Origin: Thiocapsa sp.
GTDB taxonomy: Bacteria; Pseudomonadota; Gammaproteobacteria; Chromatiales; Chromatiaceae
Reading direction: 5' to 3'
Assembly (NCBI RefSeq): GCF_018399035.1
Contig: NZ_CP073760.1
Coordinates: 5,022,501 to 5,086,500, forward strand
DNA length: 64,000 nt
A program made the translations under genes and the position numbers. The notes under the pieces were generated by a model. That model worked only from the letters and a program-made list of their open reading frames with translations. It was not told where the DNA came from and did not search any database. How positions within the stretch are numbered: position 1 is the stretch's first letter; each line of letters begins with the position of its first letter. Positions 60,286 through 64,000 of the stretch are shown here, one piece after another.

Positions 60286-61335
60286 TCACTCGTCGGCGAT
60301 CGAGACGTCCTTGCCCGCTGCGGTGAGCTCGGCGGTCTTCACGTCGATATAGTCGAAGGGACTGGCCGGATAACGCTCGTAGTGGCGGTCGGCGACATAC
60401 TCCAAGACGCCGCCGAAGTGGTAGCGGTAGAGCAGGCTCTCGATACGGGTGATCTCCCGTCCCCGGTCGAAGAGCACGATGCTCGGGGTGTACTGGATGC
60501 CCAGAGACGCGGCGAGCGCCTTGGGTGTGGTTGCGTTGCCCATGGGGTCGATGATGGGTGTCTCGGATCGGGTGTCGAGACGCACGAGGGCCAGGCCCTT
60601 CAGGATGTCGCGGATCTCGGGGTCGGCCAAGTGGCCCTCGTGCAGCTCGTCGCAGGCCACGCAGGCGACGTCCTCGAACAAGAGCGCGAGAGGGCGGTCG
60701 GCGACCCCGGCGAGATCCTCGATCGTCTGGATCTGCGGATGCTCTCGGAAGCTGTAGACCTCGCTCGGGCGTTTGGCGGCGGCATAGTCGTTCAAGGTCT
60801 GTTGCAGGTAGGCGCGTTCCTGCACATAGTCGAGGACGACCTTGAAGTCATCGCGATTGCGATAGCCGCTGACGCGTGCGACCGGACGGTTGGATGCATC
60901 CAGAAAGACGACCGTCGGGGTGAAGCGTACCTGATAGAGCTCCGCGAGCTCCTTTTCGGACATCGACATCTCCTCGGTCACGGCGACCTCGCGATCGCCC
61001 TTCGTGTTCAGGGCAATGACGTCGAAATGCTCCTGGATGAAATCGCGATAGGGCGCCGTCGCAAAGTTCTCCTGGACCAGCTTGTAGCAGTAGGGGCAGC
61101 CGTTCATTTCCATGACGAGGATGACGTGCTTGCCGGATTCCGCGGCCTCGCTCACGTCCTCGGGGAGGTCGAGAAAACTCTCTTTGAACCAGCTCGGATG
61201 GCTGAGCATCTTGGCGCCCGTGACCTCGCCGGTCGGGGGCTGGTCCTGCGCGGCGGCGGGGACTATGCAAAGGGCCGCAAGCAACGCGCAAAGCGGCAGA
61301 AGCCTTGTCGGGGATTTCGGTGTCGTGCCGGGCAT
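60286..61335 (-). CDS. Tandem-thioredoxin periplasmic protein (SoxW/DsbD-gamma-like)
   Basis: 349 residues, SD CAGGAGAC. Signal peptide (LLPLCALLAALCIVPAAAQ). Domain 1 (about 45-180) has CPYC at 80-83 and cis-Pro at FTP (140). Domain 2 (about 200-345) has CVAC at 225-228 and YTPSIVLFDRG. Both are thioredoxin-like. SoxW-type and DUF953-like thiol reductases in sulfur oxidisers look like this, usually with one domain. The role is periplasmic thiol or persulfide reduction, perhaps supporting sulfur metabolism, but no sox gene is in the window. Confidence 0.85.
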   Translation of the reverse strand: MPGTTPKSPTRLLPLCALLAALCIVPAAAQDQPPTGEVTGAKMLSHPSWFKESFLDLPEDVSEAAESGKHVILVMEMNGCPYCYKLVQENFATAPYRDFIQEHFDVIALNTKGDREVAVTEEMSMSEKELAELYQVRFTPTVVFLDASNRPVARVSGYRNRDDFKVVLDYVQERAYLQQTLNDYAAAKRPSEVYSFREHPQIQTIEDLAGVADRPLALLFEDVACVACDELHEGHLADPEIRDILKGLALVRLDTRSETPIIDPMGNATTPKALAASLGIQYTPSIVLFDRGREITRIESLLYRYHFGGVLEYVADRHYERYPASPFDYIDVKTAELTAAGKDVSIADE

Positions 61336-61446
61336 CGAGAGCGTCTCCTGTAGGGTGCGGTCGGTTGTGGATCCTAACCGGGAGAGCGGTTGCCGGGAAA
61401 GGCTCGGTCAGGGCACGACGGCGGTTTATGCCGGGCGCGAGTGCCG

Positions 61447-61475
61447 TTGACAGTACCGCGGCGGCTCGCTACATT
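61447..61475 (+). promoter_or_regulatory. Consensus-like sigma-70 promoter of the riboswitch transcript
   Basis: Perfect -35 TTGACA (61447-61452), 17-base spacer, TACATT (61470-61475). The predicted start near 61482 leads straight into the riboswitch. Confidence 0.75.
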
Positions 61476-61484
61476 CCCGGCCTC

Positions 61485-61605
61485 TCGAGGGGAGTAGTCG
61501 CCCTTGCGTCGTGACATCCGTCATGCGCGAGGGGCTCGTGTCAACACACTTGGCGGTGACGCCGTGGCACGCGCGGCCGGTCGGCTTGACGAGACCTTGG
61601 GTGCG
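61485..61605 (+). promoter_or_regulatory. yybP-ykoY manganese riboswitch
   Basis: Diagnostic blocks in order: GGGGAGTAG (61489-61497), CGTCGTGACATCCGTCA, GTGTCAACACACTTGGCGG, then GACGAGACCTTGG. This is the Mn2+-sensing aptamer. It lies about 200 bases upstream of a TMEM165/GDT1 gene, the same pairing known for Mn2+ exporters, and would switch that gene on at high Mn2+. Confidence 0.9.
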
Positions 61606-61621
61606 GTATCATGTCCGACGA

Positions 61622-61668
61622 GGGGTCGGGCGCGTGACGCCGTGTCCTCGGTTTTCTTGCCCGACCCC
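61622..61668 (+). promoter_or_regulatory. Hairpin after the riboswitch, possible expression platform
   Basis: GGGGTCGGGC (61622-61631) and GCCCGACCCC (61659-61668) pair perfectly across a 27-base loop. A T run is inside the loop, not after the stem, so it is not a standard terminator. About 150 further bases follow before the gene start. Confidence 0.5.
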
Positions 61669-61814
61669 CGGCGACATCACTTCATGCCTCCACTCCCCGC
61701 GCTTTCTTGCCGCCCGAGACGACTCGTCTCTGCGCGCCGTATCTTCAGTGCCGTGCCCTGCGGCGAGCCTCGACCGATGTTCGGCGACATCCGCTGCGCG
61801 CGGAGGGCATTGCG

Positions 61815-62411
61815 GTGAGCGATCTTGCCCTGTCCGAGCTCTCCGGGTGGCTGTGGGCCGCAGTCACGACCTTCGGCGTGATCTTTCTTGCCGAGTTGGG
61901 CGACAAATCCCAGTTGGTCTGTATGACCTTGGCGGCCCGCCATCGCCGATGGCCCGTCTTGATCGGGGCGGTGGCGGCCTTCGTCGTCTTGAACAGCCTT
62001 GCCGTCGCTTTCGGCGTAGGCCTCGCGCAGTGGATCCCGGAGCGGGTCCTGGCGGGCGTCGTCGCCATCCTGTTCGCGGTCTTCGGGGTGCTCGCGCTGC
62101 GCGCCGAAGAGGCCGACGAGGACGCGCCGCAGCGCAACTGGAGCCACAACAGCATCGTCATGGCGACCTTCTCGATGATCTTTCTTGCAGAGATGGGCGA
62201 TAAGACCCAGCTCGCAGTCGCCGGCTTGGCCGTCACCCTGCCGCCCGTCGCGGTTTGGACCGGTGCAACCCTGGCGTTGGCGCTGACCTCCGCGCTCGGT
62301 GTCTGGGTCGGATGCCGCCTGTTGCAGGTCATGCCGCTGCATCGACTCCATCAACTGAGCGGGGTGGTGTTTCTGATTCTCGCCGGGCTCGCGTTGACAC
62401 GCGTGTTTTGA
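61815..62411 (+). CDS. TMEM165/GDT1 (UPF0016) family Mn2+ exporter
   Basis: 198 residues, GTG start. Two mirrored halves each with ExGDK(S/T): FLAELGDKSQL with E27 and FLAEMGDKTQL with E126, the cation-binding motifs. Six helices. Bacterial members (MneA of Vibrio) export Mn2+ and are often under yybP-ykoY control, which the leader here shows. A 75-residue upstream extension in the open frame lies in the leader and is not used. Confidence 0.92.
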   Translation: MSDLALSELSGWLWAAVTTFGVIFLAELGDKSQLVCMTLAARHRRWPVLIGAVAAFVVLNSLAVAFGVGLAQWIPERVLAGVVAILFAVFGVLALRAEEADEDAPQRNWSHNSIVMATFSMIFLAEMGDKTQLAVAGLAVTLPPVAVWTGATLALALTSALGVWVGCRLLQVMPLHRLHQLSGVVFLILAGLALTRVF

Positions 62412-62441
62412 TGGTCCGATGCGCTTGGGCGTGCCGGTACG

Positions 62442-63134
62442 TTACACCAAAGGGCCGACATAGGTCCCGAGGAGAAGCACCGCCGATGCGGCGACCGTGA
62501 TCAGCACGTTGTCGTCGATGGGGCCGAGCTCGTAGCGCTCGATCCAGGTCGCCACGATCGCCGAGATCAGGCCCCAGACCGGGATGGCGGGCTCGGCGAG
62601 TCCGCCGATGACCCAGCCCATGGGCGCGCAGACGATCAGCATGAAGACATTGCCGATCGGACTCTTGGACCGGCGCCGCACCATCAAATTGCGCGCGATC
62701 CCGGTCACCCCGTCGCCGAAGGCCATGTAGAGCGCCGGGAGGATGGCGAGCCAGGGGTTATCGAGCAGCCACCACAGGAGCGAGACCGACAGGGCCCACA
62801 TGAGTGCAAACTTGACGTCGTTGCGGTTTTCGTCGGTCTGGAACCAATAAAACCGCAGACCGGTGGCATGGGCGCCGTACGTCAGCAGTGTCAGCAGGAG
62901 CCCGCAGATCAGCGGATACCAGGGGCTAGTGAAGACCAACGGGACCATCAAGGACCCGACGCCGCCGGCCAGCATGTGCACGATCTTGCGGTTGTAGTAG
63001 ACCGCGCGGATCGGCTCCATGCCGCGGGCGACCATCGCCCGGTAAGGAATCCGGGTCACGAAGAGGACCGCGAGGACGTAGAGGCTGAGGCCGGCGGCCC
63101 AGAGCAATTCGTTAAGCTCGACAACAGAGCTCAT
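62442..63134 (-). CDS. Polyprenol/diacylglycerol kinase-like membrane protein
   Basis: 230 residues, six to seven helices, SD GGAAGGAAG. AVYYNRKIVHMLAGGVGSLM then FGDGVTGIARNLMVRRRSKS and GNVFMLIVCAPMGWVIGGLA resemble dolichol kinase/phosphatidate cytidylyltransferase-like proteins (the GDGVT and N-R-K-x-x-H motifs). The likely role is phosphorylation of a polyprenol or lipid in the inner membrane. The gene ends close to and convergent with the GDT1 gene. Confidence 0.8.
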   Translation of the reverse strand: MSSVVELNELLWAAGLSLYVLAVLFVTRIPYRAMVARGMEPIRAVYYNRKIVHMLAGGVGSLMVPLVFTSPWYPLICGLLLTLLTYGAHATGLRFYWFQTDENRNDVKFALMWALSVSLLWWLLDNPWLAILPALYMAFGDGVTGIARNLMVRRRSKSPIGNVFMLIVCAPMGWVIGGLAEPAIPVWGLISAIVATWIERYELGPIDDNVLITVAASAVLLLGTYVGPLV

Positions 63135-63298
63135 GGCAGGCTTCCTTCCGTCGACCGATCGTGCCGACAGTGTATCCGAGGTCGGTCTGAAAGCGGGAGG
63201 CGCCGAGTCTCTGCGCCGCTTCTCTAGTCAGGCAGTACGAGACGTTATATTGTACCCAGCGGCTTGACGATGGCCGATCCAACGAGGGCAATCCACCG

Positions 63299-64000
63299 AT
63301 GCTGCGTCGCCTCTTCTTGATTCTGCTCTTGATCCCCTGCCTCGCGCACGCGAAGGATCCGCTGACGGTCTTCGTCACGGTGGCCCCGCTGGAGACCTTC
63401 GTGTCGCGCATTGGGGGTGACCATGTCCGCGTCGACGCCTTGGTGCGGCCCGGCCAAGACCCGCATGCCTACGAGCCGACCGCGCGCCGGATCGCCGCCT
63501 TGGCCGATGCCGATCTCTACGTGCGCGTCGGTGTCGGCTTCGAGGATGCCTGGATGCCCCGCCTGCTGGCGGCAAATCCCGGCATGCGTGTGCTCGATGC
63601 TCGAGACGGCCTCGAGGTGCGCCGCAAGGATGCGGGGCACGACCACGACGACCATGGTCATGGCCATGATCACGGCGACTTCGACCCCCACGTCTGGACG
63701 AGCCCCGCTCGCGTGAAGATCATGGGTGCCCGAATCCGCGATGCGCTGGCCGATCTGGCCCCGGAGTACGCCGCGGACTTCGCCGCCAACGACGCTCGCT
63801 TTGCCGCCGACTTGGATGCACTCGATACCGAGATTCGCGCGCGACTCTCGGGTGTGGAGAACCGCCGATTCATGGTGTACCACCCGGCTTGGGGCTACTT
63901 CGCCGAGGACTACGCACTGGAGCAGGTCGCGATCGAGCGCGAGGGCAAGGAGCCGGGTGCGCGTGCCTTGACCGCCATGATCGAGCAGGCTCGGCGGGAG
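63299..64000 (+). CDS. znuA: ZnuA-like zinc/manganese ABC substrate-binding protein, 3' end outside window
   Basis: At least 234 residues; the frame runs off the window. Signal peptide LFLILLLIPCLAHA, then the cluster A-I fold with the metal histidines in DPHAYEPTARR, DFDPHVWTSPAR and YHPAWGYFAE. A His/Asp-rich loop (AGHDHDDHGHGHDHGDFD) between the first and second is typical of zinc-specific ZnuA and collects Zn2+. It binds Zn2+ in the periplasm for a ZnuBC transporter, which would lie to the right. A weak GTTATATTGTAC palindrome upstream (63244-63255) could be a Zur site. Confidence 0.9.
   Translation, partial: MLRRLFLILLLIPCLAHAKDPLTVFVTVAPLETFVSRIGGDHVRVDALVRPGQDPHAYEPTARRIAALADADLYVRVGVGFEDAWMPRLLAANPGMRVLDARDGLEVRRKDAGHDHDDHGHGHDHGDFDPHVWTSPARVKIMGARIRDALADLAPEYAADFAANDARFAADLDALDTEIRARLSGVENRRFMVYHPAWGYFAEDYALEQVAIEREGKEPGARALTAMIEQARRE

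Noticed and set aside
63243..63255. A Zur box ahead of the ZnuA-like gene
   Set aside because: CGTTATATTGTAC keeps one half of the Zur palindrome (GTTATA) but the other half differs at several bases. Noted in the gene entry only as a possibility.

Overview
The window is high-GC DNA from a gammaproteobacterium, most likely a purple sulfur bacterium of the Chromatiaceae (Thiocapsa or Allochromatium type). This is an inference from gene content: a gammaproteobacterial DUF3581 gene, tpm, a Chlamydia/Bacteroides-type V-ATPase, a two-subunit pyruvate carboxylase, a tandem-thioredoxin periplasmic protein and abundant dispersed palindromes. No photosynthesis or rRNA gene is present to prove it.

Layout. 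0-6 kb: alpha/beta hydrolase-OsmC fusion (cut by the left edge), a UPF0114 membrane protein, an HNH nuclease, and two divergent envelope-sugar genes (GT39 transferase; GT2-GtrA). 6-16 kb is an accessory, decaying zone: a HigBA-like toxin-antitoxin pair, an ABC exporter operon with damaged adaptor and permease, a frameshifted serine hydrolase running into a shortened VanZ-like tail, an RHH antitoxin with a gutted toxin, DUF3581 (a 100-bp copy of part of it lies at 6.4 kb), a truncated hsdM cut by an IS4-like transposase scrap, and one orphan CRISPR-type repeat. 16-23 kb: tpm, rpmB-rpmG with terminator, tRNA-Cys, tRNA-Leu, and an HlyD/ATPase/FtsX/FtsX exporter. 22.7-30.6 kb: a seven-gene V-ATPase cluster in the order B-D-I-K-E-DUF2764-A. 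30.6-32.4 kb: a BrkB-family membrane protein and an orphan LolD-like ATPase. 32.8-40.7 kb (minus strand): a complete moxR-DUF58-DUF4381-batABCD operon with two apparent single-base frameshifts. 40.7-47.4 kb: an AT-rich DnaA-box-like region, a shortened IclR regulator, an AAA/PD-(D/E)XK protein, an unknown membrane protein, a MNT/HEPN pair and a fused SpmA-SpmB transporter-like protein. 48-51.4 kb: a TPP-dependent transketolase-like enzyme with a DUF1537 sugar-acid kinase. 52-56 kb: pyruvate carboxylase subunits A and B with a Uma2 nuclease gene between them. 56-60 kb: two MFS transporters with DUF2919, then two small unknown proteins. 60-64 kb: tandem thioredoxin protein, a yybP-ykoY manganese riboswitch ahead of a TMEM165/GDT1-family exporter, a polyprenol-kinase-like protein, and the start of a ZnuA-like zinc-binding protein.

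Two patterns cross these gene boundaries. First, a family of about 85-90 bp modules bounded by TAAACCGCG(T/C)C...G(A/G)CGCGGTTTA recurs at nine or more intergenic sites. In composite copies two modules are joined by a conserved AT-rich linker, and the terminal TAA repeatedly serves as the stop codon of the upstream gene. Second, several proteins look as if a clean internal segment was removed, often in frame (ABC permease, VanZ, MazF/PemK-type toxin, IclR, TPP enzyme, HlyD adaptor). Both are read directly from the sequence; their causes are inference, and an assembly artefact must be excluded for the second.
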